Positions 31,791 through 43,722 of a stretch of 64,000 bases of DNA are shown in pieces (position 1 is the first letter of the stretch; each line of letters starts with the position of its first letter). The translations under genes and the position numbers were made by a program. The stretch spans positions 18,112,171 through 18,176,170 of the forward strand of contig CM057171.1 of assembly GCA_029962745.1 (NCBI GenBank), given 5' to 3'. Origin of the DNA: Echinometra lucunter. Its lineage: Eukaryota > Echinodermata > Echinoidea > Camarodonta > Echinometridae. The notes below the pieces were generated by a model. It saw only the letters and a program-made list of their open reading frames with translations, had not been told where the DNA came from and made no database searches.

Positions 31791-32419
31791 GCTTACGGAA
31801 CATAATGGTTACAAAACATAATGTAAATGCATTACTTTTTAGAGCTCATTTTTATGTATGCCTGTAAAATACAACAAATTTGAACTCTCAGTCTGACATT
31901 TGTATTTGTACTTATGAAGGCCAGTCTTGCCTTTTTTGTGATCGGTAACCTCATTAAAAAACCTTCTTGAAAAATAAAACATCTACAACTAGGTATAATT
32001 GTGTCTGTTTTCTGCTTCCTTGGAATTTTGCATGTATGAAAGAGAATAAAACTTTTTAGAAAAACATTTAGAGCATGCTGCCCTTCTTCAGCAAATGGAA
32101 GCAAGTGACATACCAACCAAACCTGAGTTATTAATGCTTTCATATTTTACATATATGTGCTCTTCTTCCAGACCAAATTTTATGCATAAACACTCATCCT
32201 GCTGAGAGATATGTTAGGTAAGACATAATGATTTTCCATCGGAGTCGGTACAAATGACATGGAAACATTTTACTCTTTTACAGAAAATGTCGCCTTTGTC
32301 ACTTGCTCCCTTTTGCCTGAGTAGAGCAATGGGCTCGGCATGTTTCCTTACAAAATGCCCCCACCATAACATCAAAATAAAAACAAAGCAATGCCCCAAA
32401 TTCACAAAGGAGGTTTAAA

Positions 32420-33006
32420 TTAAAGGAGAATGCAACTTTGACATCAGTGTGCTTCCAGTGAATGAAGAAGAACAAGAAGAGTAAACAGTGAAAATTTGAG
32501 CAAAATCGGACATTCTGTTCAAAAGTTATGAACTTTGAAAGTTTAAGTTAATCCTTATTATAGGATCCTTAAATTGGCAACTTTGCCAGCATCTGTGATG
32601 TCATCGTGGACAACTTTCCATTCATTTTGTACACAGAATTCAACATTTTCTTTATTTTCAAGAGAAATAAAAATTCTTTTGATTTATTGTTTGAGTATGA
32701 CATGGCTATATCCATTCTGCAAGCATATTGGGAAGAATTATATTGATTCCTGACCTGAAATTTCATATAAATCAATTTTTTTTAAAAATTATGTACAAAA
32801 TGAATTGAGAGTTGTCCACGATGACATCACAGATGCTGGCAAAGTTGCCAACTCAAGGATCCTCATAATAGGGATTTACTGAAACTTTCAAAATTCATAA
32901 CTCTTGAACCGATTGTCCGATTTTGCTCAAACTTTCACTGTTTACTCTTCTTGGTCATCTTTATTCACTAAGAGCACACTGATGCTTGGGTTGCATTCTC
33001 CTTTAA
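32420..33006. mobile_element. TTAA MITE family 3, copy 1 (587 bp foldback)
   Basis: TTAA then AGGAGAATGCAA; ends TTGCATTCTCCT then TTAA. The two halves are long inverted repeats, both containing TTGCCAGCATCTGTGATGTC or its inverse, with a central loop near 32700. It is non-coding. Confidence 0.85.
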
Positions 33007-34172
33007 ACCATGGTCCAAACAATAATTTATTATAAACCTCCACTGCCAACTATATAAACATAAAGCACATTACTTTTTTGCCCATTGGACAAGAGGTCAT
33101 ACATGTACTACACTTATGGAGGTTTAAACCATAGTTAAAATTCAAACCATGGTTTAAACTCTTTCATGAGTTGGGGCAAATGACATTTTGATAAATGAAC
33201 GAAAAAGGCAATTCAAAATGATATCTTAAAAACTTGCATAATCATAAATTGAGGAAATCCTTTTTTCTTTTGCAGCATGGCATTTTGTGTGATGGTTTAC
33301 AACCTTGAACATTAAAATACATTATAAACAAACAATAAATACAAAAGAAGTACATCTCTGGCTTAACAGTACTGTTGTCTGTTTGGCTTTTCAATCATAT
33401 TTACAAAAGAGCAAATTTCTACAATCTTTTCCAATCTCATATGTCCATTCCATACTTTTTTTTCCTCCTGAATATGCTGCTTTCTGGGAATGAGTGCTCC
33501 AAGCACATTTGCATATACTTGCCAACTTGCTGTAGCTGGCAATAAAATTCAAACGTGGTCTATGAGCAAGGCAATTAACACTCTACATACATGTACTCTG
33601 CCTTGTTGGACCAGCACCTGCAGCATGACTCCCTACATAATGTCTTTTCTATATTACTGTAAACGCTGTTGTTTTCGAGCGATTAATTTTCCGTGCTGAG
33701 CGACCCAAAAACATATTCGCGGGTTCCTAAATTCGCACTGCACATACTTACTCAGAAAAGTGTGAGATTTGATTTGATATTTAAGTGCATGACAATCGTT
33801 TTTCTGCCCTAACTATGGCTCAAAATGGTCACATTTGAACATGAATGACCGGTGTGGCTCCATCTATTATTTCACACACATGCTGTCCATTCAAATGCAT
33901 ACAGCACACACAACTACACAAACGTAATCTGAACTGAATTGGATTCAAACAGCATTTCATCAGCTGAAGCGCAAATCAGCCTCTGTTAAAAACAAGCATA
34001 AGGAATTGTGCTAATATTTTCACGAGTTCTAGAATTCCCGTTTGCTGGAAATAGCACGAAATCTGCGAAAAATTAATGTACCACAAATATTTCTGCATTA
34101 CAGTATGGAAAGTGCCTTGGTAGGGCAAGCACGTGCGATCAACCTGACCATATCACTGGCTAACCTGCCCAA

Positions 34173-34216
34173 TCAGTAGTCATCTCTCCTTTCACTAGTG
34201 AGGAAAATGACATCAT
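34173..34216 (-). CDS. SSBP1: SSBP1 terminal coding exon 6
   Basis: 44 nt including TGA, acceptor TTTTGCAG. (D)[13 protein letters not shown] and stop, matching DNIIFLS and a short acidic tail in vertebrates. I could not place the poly(A) signal with confidence on this strand. Confidence 0.9.
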
Positions 34217-37200
34217 CTGCAAAATAATAAAAAAAGAAAGAACAAAATAAACAGTCATTACAGTCAGTGGACAGCTGGGTATGTGTACTGTAGTGAACCT
34301 ATCAGAGTAGCAAGTCAAGGGGCCTGTAACACAAAAGTTTGCGATCGATCGCAAATTTAAAACAACCATTCTGATTGGTCCAAGGTCACCTTTTTGAACG
34401 AGATGCACATGAAACAGTGGTCTTGAGTGGCTGTTGCAACTCTGCGATTGATTGCAAATCTTTGTGTTGCAGGGCCCAGACCTAAGCAACAGTCTAACTT
34501 TAGAGTTCCTGTCTGACATTTTATATTCAGTTCAATCATTTACGAATTTGGAATGATTGTGATAATGGAAACGTGGGAGATGAATTTCACATTATAATGG
34601 ATCATGCAAGATATAAAGTAGAAAGGAAGGCCCTATTTGATAAAATGAACACAATATTAGGAGGGTTAAAAAGACTTTTAGACAAGACAAAACAACTTGC
34701 AAAACTTATGAAATTAGAAGATGAAAATATCATTGATCAGTTCTCAAAGTATCCTGCAATGGTCATAAACATAAGAGGTGAATTCTGAAGGCCACATTAA
34801 TTTTGTTTGTTTTGTTTTGTTTTGTATTAATGTCGAAAACAAACCCTTTCCTCGCACTGATTTCGTTTGTTATCAGTATATAATTTCTGTTTTATATCAT
34901 TTAGTAATAATCATTATGTTTATGTATTGTACAACAAAAAGTTCAGGTACCAACCATGTGAATGACATTTTAAAATAAATACAAATACAATCATGGCAAT
35001 AAGATAAAAAATTTCTGGCAGATATGTATCTTCTGGATATACCATATCATATTAGATCAAACAAGTCTTGATATATGATATTGATTTCATGTACTAAAGC
35101 TGTCTTTAACCCTCAGACAGGATAAGTCTGATATACCTTTGGCAAGGTTAACAAACATAAAAAGGATAACCTCACCTGCAATAACACTTGTCTGATATAC
35201 CTTGATCCCATCATTGTTTGTGTATTCACTGTAGTCTAGCTTGCCTGTCACATATAACCTGTCACTTTATAAGGAAAAGCACACAAAAAAAGAAACAAAA
35301 ATGTTATCATCTTCTGTAATGGCAGCAACAACAACAACAACAAAACTAATCAGAATAATAATGTACTCGACCCAATCATTGTTTGTTATTTTCACTGCTG
35401 CCCAACTGGACTGTTACATATAAATCACAAATATTTGGGCTGAACACCCTTGTTATTTTTTATTGTATTTTGAATATCAAGGTATTTGAAGAGCAATCCT
35501 TTTCAGGGGACAATTCTTCTATAATATTCTTCCAAACTAAATACCGAGAAAGCTCACCATTATCTTTCACCTTCTCAAGCTTCTCTTTAACCCATAAAGG
35601 TACAGTGTCTCCTTTAGGAGACGCTTTTGCAGTATCTGTTGGTCCAGAATGCTGGGCATTACACATTATACATGAGCAGAAAGAGAAAAATTCACTGAAA
35701 ATTTGAGTCTATTTTCAATAAAGTAGAGTGTGGTGTTCTCGAATTAGAGCAATTTAATTGTAACTAATCATTAAACTCTCTAAATTGGCAACGCAGTGAA
35801 TATTACATAATCACTCTTTCCATGTTCAAATTGGCAATTTTTTTTTTCAATTTTACAATTATAATTCATTTTGGTTCATGTTATATCCATATTCATTTTT
35901 TTCAAACTATGTAAGAGTGGAAAAAAAATAATCGTTGTTGCCAATTTGAGGATTGAAGATGATTAATTTTGACCTCAAGAAAGCTCTGTACTTCTATGGG
36001 TTAAGTGAGGAGCCCTGATAACATGTACTGATTTGAGTGTGACACTGGTACCTACCCCTTTTTGCAGTATGTATATACAGCATCCACAAGACCTGGCCTG
36101 AAGATACAGATACGATGCCAGCTGGTCTTCTGAATGAAATCCCCTGGGGAAAAAAAGAGGAAGATATCAGTCCACCATTTATTTATTTCTTATTTTGTAA
36201 TAATAAGGATAAGAAAATGAAAAAACAAGGAATAGTCCTTACTCTTCATGTTCTGGACCATTAACATGATGAATGGTGGGCCTTTACCACAAAGACAACA
36301 CTGAACCCTTCAAGCGATTACACAATGGTTGAAAATTTTTTGATATATGATACAGAACAGAATTCTAAAAACAATAACATTAAAAAAATTTTGATCTTTA
36401 ATCGAAATAAAAGCATTTTGGCAAATTATTTGTGGCTTGGTCATGGTTGACCTCAGAATTTGAGTAGATACGATAAACTGTGCACTGCAGTTGATGCGCT
36501 AGACTGTACAATGTGTAATATACCTAGCCCGCATTTTCTAGAATTGCACGACAGGGTACCCACAATGACGTCATGGGGTCAACAGCAGTTGAAATTGGGA
36601 CATCATGCAGGTGTCAAAAATAGGCTGAAATCTTACCATATTTTTGGTTATTGCTTGGCAACACGACTATTTTAGAACTTTAGGCAGAATATTTCCGGCT
36701 ATTAAAAATATGCTCTTTTAAATGAAGGAACCGTGTTTCAGCATTGGATACACCCTTTAACAAATATCAATGCTAAACTTCAAATACCCGTTCCTTCTGG
36801 ATCCTTGCTCCTGATGTTCTCACTCGTTGCTAAGGAGAATGAAGCCATGGGATGCTCGTCAGTCCCTCTCAGCTCCACGTCTCGCCCCACCCTCCCCAGG
36901 AGAGTAACTTGGTTGATGCCTGCATAGTGGGGAGGAGTACATTATTACATTACGCAAGGAAGACAGAACACGAGGCCACACCCTGAAACTGGAGAAGACA
37001 TTTGCACACCTTGACATAAGAAATCTTTTCCTCAAATAGAGTAGTGGACGCATAGAATAGCCTACCAGAAAAAGTGGTTAATGCCTCATCCGTAAACGCT
37101 TACAAAAACAAACTAGACAACTATTGAAAAGATTACCAATACCATTCATATATGACCCCGAAAGTAACCAGTAAGCAGAACAATTCCACTCTCCACACAC

Positions 37201-39029
37201 ACATGCACCTTGACAAAGAACCACAAAAAAAAACTGAAGTACTGATCTGAAAGAACCCAGTCGATTGATGAACAGGCTCTTTCCTACTCACATCGATGGA
37301 TTAAAGTAAAGTAAGAAAGTAAGAAAGGAGTAAGATTAAAAAGTAACAATACTGAAGGACATTTAGTTCAGTACGTCTGAGGTTCCATGTCACAACACAA
37401 TACTGGAAAAAATGTGATTCCCATATTCTTATCAAAAGATACTGCATTAAACATAAATATTCTCAATAAAATTAATATAAAAACAACTAGTGAATAGACT
37501 AGTCAAAATAACCTGCACATGAATATGTGCATTTATGGCACTGAATGGCCATTCAATTCCACACATTGTGGTCTTGTTATCCTTTTACTTTTTTCACTCT
37601 CCTCAACTGCAAACCCTGAGAACGCCAGAATAAGTTGGGGGGGGGGGTACTATACTCCATACATCCTCATGACATTTTTTTCCAGGTGATTGATACCACT
37701 TCAAACTAAAATTATGTTGGAACTGCTCTGGGGTTGACAGAAAACGTATGTTACACTCAATCAAATTGTGTCGCAAAGATTAAGAGTGAGGAAATTCGAA
37801 CTTCTATTGAATAACCATAGATCATCAACCATATACTGGTATATATTTAAAAATATTTCAGAGTTTTCAGACTAGATAATAGTAGACTTAGTACACTTAC
37901 TCCTCTCAGCCTTTTGCTGCATTTGTCTGCATTGTCCAACCCTAACAGCATTGCTGCATACCTGAAATGAGAAGAGAGAGATGGGGGGGGGGGGGGGGGG
38001 GGAGTGGATAGAGAGATGTATCACAGAACCATAAACAAAAGATGCAAAGAGAGATCAATAAAACCAAAAGAAATATCAAAACTGATAATACAAGCAAGGA
38101 CCATTTTCAATACGTTCTTTTGTTTTATCTCCTTAATATAAAACTAGATCAAGAATCTTCATGAAATTCTTTTTATATGAGAATGAGAAAACCATGGAAT
38201 AGTCTAAGTAACAATATAGTTAATGCACCCAGTGTCCACAGCTTCGAAAACGGACTTGATAGATTCTGGAGAAATGAACCAGTAAAGTTTCACTTCAATG
38301 CTGACCCACCTGGTCATGATCCTGCCAACCTAAAAAGACGTCAGAATTTGGATCTGAATATAGAGGCTTGAGTCTGTGTTCAGAAGCATCCATAAGTATC
38401 CATAAGTATAAGTATGAAGATATGTGGACTGACAAGATGTTAATTTAACCCATTCGTGACAGGAATTATTTAAAGCCTAATTTGATCAGCTTTTATTCTT
38501 CAAATTGGCAACACCAACATTTTTATTTTATTGCTACATTTTTCTTATATAACGTCATGTGTCTGAAATGAATATAAATTGACAGAAATTATGATGAGAA
38601 GTCAAAAAGTTGCCAATTTGCAGGGGAAAATGGTGATTTTAAACTTTCCATCGCATTGCCAATCTAAGGATTTTAATGCTTATTTTCCTTTAAAAAATTT
38701 TCAGCATCAAACAACAAATACTGACGCAACCAAAATGGGCACAGTTTGTGTAGAATTTTCTGCTCTTTCTGCTCTTGTATTTGGTATGATTTTTAAGGGT
38801 CTGCATCAAAAGATATTAGGCCAAACCACAAAATGTGGACCTCTGTCATGAATGGGTTAAAAATTAATTTGGAAACCTGAAGGTGAACTACATACTTTCA
38901 TTTCAAATTTTCTTACCTAATCAACATTACAATACCATTCTTCAAACCTGGTGTTCTTGGTGGCTTGAACAACATATTGAAATTATTGGAATTTAGTCAG
39001 TTTACCTTCAGAAGCTGTGATCTAAACAT
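34173..39029 (-). CDS. SSBP1: Mitochondrial single-stranded DNA-binding protein (six coding exons)
   Basis: Nuclear gene for the tetrameric OB-fold protein that coats single-stranded mtDNA in the replisome. Coding exons on the minus strand in order: 39029-39006, 37961-37901, 36919-36788, 36143-36056, 35264-35176, 34216-34173. They sum to 438 nt, 145 residues plus stop, against 148 in human. All junctions are GT-AG with matching phases. The protein starts MFRSQLLK, has a basic, acid-poor N-terminus that fits a mitochondrial targeting peptide, then [65 protein letters not shown], ending ERRDDY. These align throughout with vertebrate SSBP1 (LLGRVG, FSLAT, TTWHRISVFRPGL, IIADNIIFL). Introns contain TTAA MITEs (35587-36004, 38445-38860) and LINE 3' fragments. 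It converges with the phosphatase gene. Confidence 0.95.
34540..34835 (+). pseudogene. Non-LTR retrotransposon (LINE) ORF2 C-terminal fragment in SSBP1 intron 5
   Basis: [20 protein letters not shown] and [11 protein letters not shown] resemble the C-terminal 'C..C...DE.H....C..Y...R' segment of LINE ORF2 proteins, followed by a charged tail and a (TTTTG)n-like 3' end. It is an orphan fragment in sense opposite to SSBP1; an older remnant is also possible. Confidence 0.55.
35176..35264 (-). CDS. SSBP1: SSBP1 coding exon 5
   Basis: 89 nt, enters in phase 2 and leaves in phase 1, acceptor TTATAAAG, donor [26 protein letters not shown] and KVYQTSVIA correspond to human SRIYLEGKIDYGEY... and TTIIAD. 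Confidence 0.94.
35587..36004. mobile_element. TTAA MITE family 2, copy 2 (in SSBP1 intron 4)
   Basis: TTAACCCATAAAGGTACAG...CTGTACTTCTATGGGTTAA, TTAA at both ends, about 90% similar by eye to the copy at 30077. It ends 51 bp from the SSBP1 exon 4 donor side. Confidence 0.87.
36056..36143 (-). CDS. SSBP1: SSBP1 coding exon 4 ([13 protein letters not shown])
   Basis: 88 nt, enters in phase 1 and leaves in phase 2, acceptor TTCCCCAG, donor [26 protein letters not shown] is the most conserved stretch of the family; the WHR..FRPGL strand helps form the ssDNA-binding surface. It is followed by AVYTYCKKG. Confidence 0.95.
36788..36919 (-). CDS. SSBP1: SSBP1 coding exon 3 (OB-fold start)
   Basis: 132 nt, phase 1-1, acceptor TATGCAG, donor [26 protein letters not shown] and ASFSLATSE are strands 1-2 of the SSB OB-fold, followed by a loop ([12 protein letters not shown]) that varies between species. 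Confidence 0.94.
36950..37336 (+). pseudogene. LINE ORF2 3' end with simple-repeat tail (SSBP1 intron 2)
   Basis: [20 protein letters not shown] in one frame and [20 protein letters not shown] in another match the conserved C-terminus of LINE reverse-transcriptase proteins (RGH..KL..., W/RVV..WNSLP..VV.A.S...FK..LD). A frameshift and Trp-to-stop changes show decay. The tail is AAGTAAGAAAGTAAGAAAG-like repeats near 37310. Confidence 0.7.
37901..37961 (-). CDS. SSBP1: SSBP1 coding exon 2 (targeting peptide end)
   Basis: 61 nt, phase 0 to phase 1, acceptor CATTTCAG, donor GTAAGT. It encodes [20 protein letters not shown], basic and without acidic residues until the end, as expected of a mitochondrial presequence. 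KAERS joins to [11 protein letters not shown] as LERS-LNRVHLLGRVG does in human. Confidence 0.9.
38130..38425 (+). pseudogene. LINE ORF2 3' end (SSBP1 intron 1)
   Basis: [20 protein letters not shown] and [13 protein letters not shown] followed by DPPGHDP are a better preserved copy of the same LINE C-terminus, closed by a stop and by ATCCATAAGTATAAGTAT tail repeats. It abuts the family 1 MITE copy B at 38445. Confidence 0.75.
38445..38860. mobile_element. TTAA MITE family 1, copy B (in SSBP1 intron 1)
   Basis: Inverse of copy A, with TTAACCCATTCGTGACAG and CTGTCATGAATGGGTTAA ends. It carries an open frame 38579-38851 that is also present in copies C and D. Confidence 0.87.
39006..39029 (-). 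CDS. SSBP1: SSBP1 coding exon 1 (start codon)
   Basis: ATG TTT AGA TCA CAG CTT encodes MFRSQLLK, then donor GTAAAC. The start matches the MFR start of vertebrate SSBP1. TTGAGCCTCCAG lies just 5' of the ATG and could be a splice acceptor, so the transcript probably begins with an upstream untranslated exon. Confidence 0.86.
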
Positions 39030-39901
39030 TCTGGAGGCTCAAGTAAGTAAAGTAAGAACATTCACTGCAAATCTGCAAAGTCAAAAGAGAAGAAAAACAT
39101 GCAAATGTTAATACAATTACAAAGACATTTAAATCCTAAGTTAAAGAAGTGATCCGGGATTGATCAAGACCACCCGTAGGTCAAAATAGGTCAAAACGAC
39201 GTTTTGAATAGCGAAACTATAATTGCCGACGTGAACGCGAAATACATTGACTTAGATCTTCTATAATAGAGAAGAAAAATTTGATTTTACGTACCAGCAA
39301 TGTTCCTGAGCCTGAGGCTCTCCATTTTCCCCTTTCTGCTTTACTGATGAATGAACTGAAAATGGTGAATTTTAAGAAGAAAAACTGATGCTTATCAGAC
39401 TTGTAGGTCGACAGCATTCTGTCGAGTAACCAACAGAAAAGCATGCTATGTAGTTTCGGTACAGAATTGTTACTTTTGCGGGATGAGGTCAATTCATTGA
39501 CCGTGTACACAGGATGAGTGATCAAGGCCTGGTTTACAAACCAAAATTGACACATACTTAAACCAAACTGACACATACTTTAGTTTGGAGTCTTTGGATC
39601 CTTTCCCCTAACTAAGCACAAACCGTCCGTGCAGCAAAGGTCTTATTCATTAATAATAATAATCGCCAACGTCCAACGCAAAAGCACATCAACTAACACA
39701 AATGTAAGCATGTGGGTCATGGCTTCAATAAGATTTGCAAACCTTCCCTCTTACGTATATTTTCAATATTTCGACACGGTGGAAAGCACGAAAGCATCCA
39801 TCACGAAACGGCGCCAAATTATAATAAACTATTACTCAAATTTGTCAATAATATGCTTCCTACGTATCATAATACAGATATAAATAAGCATTTGCACTTA
39901 C

Positions 39902-40014
39902 AATCAGCCGGTAAATTGTCCTTAGCTTTACAACAAGCTTCTGCTTCTCGCCAGCTTCCTTACTCTGGACAGAGAGGGCGACAAAGTAGATTGCACGCAA
40001 AGGTACTATATAGG
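39902..40014 (-). promoter_or_regulatory. Probable SSBP1 promoter and untranslated first exon
   Basis: On the minus strand, CTATATAG (about 40013-40006) is a TATA-like box. About 30 bp on starts a segment ending CTGATT followed by GTAAGTGC at 39902, a strong donor consensus. If spliced to the CCTCCAG acceptor just 5' of the ATG at 39029, it would give a short 5' UTR. This is inferred from signals only. Confidence 0.4.
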
Positions 40015-40273
40015 TCGGCATGTTTTGAATCTTTATTTTTGCCATACTCTTATAGTTAATCGAGAGGTATATTTGCTATTTTCATTGAATTACAGTAGCA
40101 TGGCCATTTTCTAGTTGGTTTTCGGGGGGGGGGGGGGGGGAGGGGGTGGGCTAGCATAAATCATTTCTGTTTGTAAACCGTTTTCTGTTGTTGTTAATTG
40201 GTCCTATTTTTCTCATTTTCAGTAAAATAACCGTCATATTCTTAGTTCCAAAGTAACATGCCGGGGTAATATG

Positions 40274-40514
40274 CAGGGGCGGCGCCAGGGTAGGGGAGGG
40301 GCAAGATGACCCATAGATAAGTTCATTTACGTTTTGAATAAACTAGGGGCATCATAATAGTTTCATGGACAATCACCCTCTTTCCCCATGCCCTTCTTTC
40401 TTCCCCCTCGTTTTCCACTTCCTTTTCTCCTCTTTTATTTGTTTTTTTCTTTTTCGATCACTTGAAAAAATTTGGGAGGCTGTCGTCCCTTGCTTCCCTG
40501 TAGCGCCGCCCCCT
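40274..40514. mobile_element. hAT-type non-autonomous element, copy 3 (inverse orientation, degraded)
   Basis: Begins CAGGGGCGGCGCCAGGG and ends near TAGCGCCGCCCCCT. The body contains the inverse of the TTTTTCAAGTGAT motif (ATCACTTGAAAAAAT). Confidence 0.6.
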
Positions 40515-42488
40515 CGCCATTAAAGAATGGGGAGGGGAATCAAAGCAAATAATTTGCCCAACTTGACCAAAAGCCAGCGAGTCTACCACCAGGGCTGGGG
40601 TCATTGGCGTAAATCCCGGGGGGATGGGGGATATACCCCCCCCCCCCCACTTTTTCGAGAGGGGGAATGGCGCGTACAAATATCCCCCTCCTCTTTCAAG
40701 GAGAAAATGATTTTTGTAATTAATGGGTAATTTTTTTCATAAATATGTCATAAGCGACGGTCATATAGTGGAATTTTCATTTCTCTTGCTTCATTAGAAA
40801 ATAATGTTCTATCATAATGAGATGCCTCCCCCTTTTTTGTGCCAGTTATACCCCATAGGCTTGGCCTAGCTGCTACCACGCCCAGATGATATATAACATG
40901 TTTCCTTTCCATCATCCTTTTCGTTGACCATTTCTTACTCATCGCAGCAATAACAATTACGTAATTATTACATTTATTAGTCACTGCGTCATTTTGTCGA
41001 GAAAATGTAAATGTCTGAATTAAGTTTGCAATGTTTACATTCTAGGCATGGGCAGACGGACAATAAACATGGTTTATCATATTAATATCAATGTTACCCT
41101 AGTAATTACACGTAGAACCAGAATGAGGCAAAATAGAAAACAACAGTTCTGGGGTGGCCTGCAACTGTTTGGTCGCCCTGGAGTATAATCTAAGCTTATT
41201 TTCATGTGCCGGTTGAATAATCTTTTTTCCCCCCGTGAAACCGTTAATCACGTGACATGATAAAAAGACTATGATAGTTTGTTTCTGTCATGTTTCTTTT
41301 TGGCAAATGGTGTTTTATTGTCCATAATGTTTAAATACTGATTTTTGCATTCATTAACGACCTTCATAATAATTAAAATTCAGCAATTATATAGTTTAGA
41401 ATCAGTAATCATTAATGACGCATTATAAAGCCGACCCCCCCCCCCCTCCTACCGTCCTTTGATTTAAAGGCAGAGTAAATAAACTATGATAACTTGCACG
41501 GGGGGGGGGGGGGCTGTGATGTTATTGTAAGAAATTATTTCATTTGGAGTTGCGTCCACTCAGTGGCCTATTCCACTCAAAATCAAAGTGGGATGTTGAG
41601 AGAAGAGTTTGAGTGCAGAAACCAATAAAGGCCACTTGAAAAAATTATATCTTCAAAGTAACACACCACTTTATGAAACCCCAAGTACCCAGAATCGAGT
41701 CTGTTTGTTTGTTTGCTCGTTTTTTTTTTCTTCTTCTTTTTCTAATACTTGAAAATCATAGGGGAAGGGGGGGGGGGGGAACCACTTTATGAAACCCCAA
41801 TAAGTGAGGTATCTCCATTTTACACTTTACTCATTATGGATCAAGGAAAAAGTTTGAAATTATGATCTAACGTATCATGTATTTAAAAAATTATTTTCTT
41901 TATATGTTAGCAATTTCAACTGCAAATATCTCAAATTTACAAAAGGGGAGATATTGGTTTTTAAAAATCAAACTCGATTCTTCGTTTTTCGAACGTGGGT
42001 ACAACTCCAAAATAAATTGATCCCTAATACGCCCCCCACAAAGTGGATTTCTACTCCTGTCAACTCACAGAGCATGCATGCATGCATGCAGTAGAAACCC
42101 CTACGCCAGTATACCTATCTTCTTAAAATATGAGCACCTCGTATCACCATCAGCATCATAATTTTTCCTCTGTAAAAGTTTATAATCCCATTTCTCTATG
42201 AATGCAGGTACCATGAGAAAGTGTTGACTACTTCCGAAGCTTATATAATTAGAAAATGAGGGTAGGATGAGTATGAGAATGGAGGAAATATATATATATC
42301 CTGGCAGTTCTACTTGCACTAATAATCGTTGTAATTTGTTTTTATTTAATGTTTTTTGTTTGTGTGAGCGTGTGTGTGTGTTGGGGGGGGGGGTGTGGCG
42401 GACGGGCTTCAAACACCTGATAGTAGCTATCGATTTGATATCCATGTGCTTATTGAATACAATGTTCACAAACGAAAAGTATATACTG

Positions 42489-42517
42489 CCCCCCCCCCCC
42501 CCGGGGGGGGGGGGGGG
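42489..42517. repeat. C14G15 palindrome flanked by ACTG/CAGT
   Basis: A C run directly joined to a G run and framed by ACTG on the left and CAGT on the right gives a perfect inverted repeat of about 36 bp. Confidence 0.85.
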
Positions 42518-42828
42518 CAGTCAGTAATTATACATTCCTGAGCACACGCTTGATCAAACTGATACCCTTTTCGAGTCTTTTTTTTTCCCCCGAGTCTTTC
42601 TATGAAATTTACCGTCATGAATAAATGAATAAATCATAATTATTAGAATACATTGCATTCCATTTGTCAAATCGAATGAAAATAATTGTTGAATTATACA
42701 TTATAAAGGCGACGGCATTATGCAGTTAACGATGAACAAAATTCTGCCAACCAAATTTGGGCATGCAAGAACACATTGACACCAGTGCATTCGAATATGA
42801 ATAGAAGCAGAAGTTTAATGGTCATGAT

Positions 42829-42905
42829 CAGATGGAAGATCAGCTGATAGAAGTTGAAGTGGCTACCCTGGGTTAAATAAGACGTTATTATGGTTATTAT
42901 CATTA
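42829..42905 (+). repeat. tRNA-Met-like SINE, copy 3 (3' part only)
   Basis: Only the 3' body is present: GGAAGATCAGCTGATAGAAG and GAAGTGGCTACCCTGGGTTA followed by ATTATTATT-like tail. The head is absent, as expected of a 5'-truncated retrocopy. It abuts the large GAA tract. Confidence 0.75.
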
Positions 42906-42912
42906 CAAGTTC

Positions 42913-43100
42913 AAGAAGAAGAAGAAGAAGAAGAAGAAGAAGAAGAAGAAGAAGAAGAAGAAGAAGAAGAAGAAGAAGAAGAAAGAAGAAGAAGAAGAAG
43001 AAGAAGAAGAAGAAGAAGAAGAAGAAGAAGAAGAAGAAGAAGAAGAAGAAGAAGAAGAAGAAGAAGAAGAAGAAGAAGAAGAAACAGAAGAAGAAAAAGA
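42913..43100 (+). repeat. Large (GAA)n microsatellite, about 188 bp
   Basis: Almost pure GAA from 42913 to about 43082, with one phase slip near 42982, then degenerate. Poly-Glu/Lys/Arg and poly-Phe/Leu/Ser frames across it are artefacts. Confidence 0.95.
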
Positions 43101-43437
43101 TACTATCCAACTCGCTTTATAGAACCGGATTCTCGTGAACCTCCTCTCTCGAACACTCAGCCGCATTGACAAGCCGACATTCCCTCACGAACATAATCAT
43201 GATAATAACTGCAAGTTTTGTACAATTTTATTGTCCTCTTTTGTTCCCATCAAGGATATTTCCGTTACGAGCAAGCGATGTCAATCCGGTGATAGAGCAC
43301 TTTTATAGATAGGTGGTAGGTGACTTGTATCAGGAAATTGCTGTATCATTATTCTAGTGTGGAACAGAAAATAATGAATAACTGTCATCTCATATCTATT
43401 TTTGTGAAATTACAAAAGATAAAGAAACCATTAACCC

Positions 43438-43722
43438 TAAACTGTAAAAAAAAAAAAAAAAAAAAAAAAACTGTAGAATTTACAATAAATTACTGGCAGC
43501 AGGGTTGCCAGTAATTTACTGTATTTAAAAAAATACAGTTATGTACTGATATTCTACGGTAAAACTGTGAACCCCCCCCCCCAGTAAAATAGAGTATTCA
43601 ACTGTAAAATTAATGATACCATACTTTCATGCATCATTTTACGGAATTTACAGTAAATTAATGGCAACTCCGCAGCCAGTAATTTACTGAAAATTCCAAC
43701 AGCAATTTTGAACAGTGTATGG
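43438..43722. mobile_element. 'ACTGTAAA' MITE
   Basis: AAACTGTAAAAAA at the left and repeated CAGTAAATTA(CT)GGCA / TGCCAGTAATTTACTG words in both orientations, ending near TTTTGAACAGTGT. The words are typical of a palindromic MITE; the exact ends are uncertain. Confidence 0.6.

Larger units (their letters stand above)
40060..42820. other. Intergenic, repeat-rich; no gene recognised
   Basis: Contains long G or C runs (about 40126, 40629, 41437, 41500, 41768), a hAT-type fragment, CATGCATGCATGCATGC at 42073, and a C14-G15 palindrome at 42489-42517. No exon with family resemblance was seen on either strand. Confidence 0.5.

Noticed and set aside
36460..36675. [17 protein letters not shown]... 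as an independent gene
   Set aside because: It lies in an SSBP1 intron, on the opposite strand, with no recognisable domain and no splice context.
42718..43172. Long open frames rich in Glu/Lys/Arg, Phe/Leu or Ser
   Set aside because: They are translations of a GAA microsatellite in six frames.
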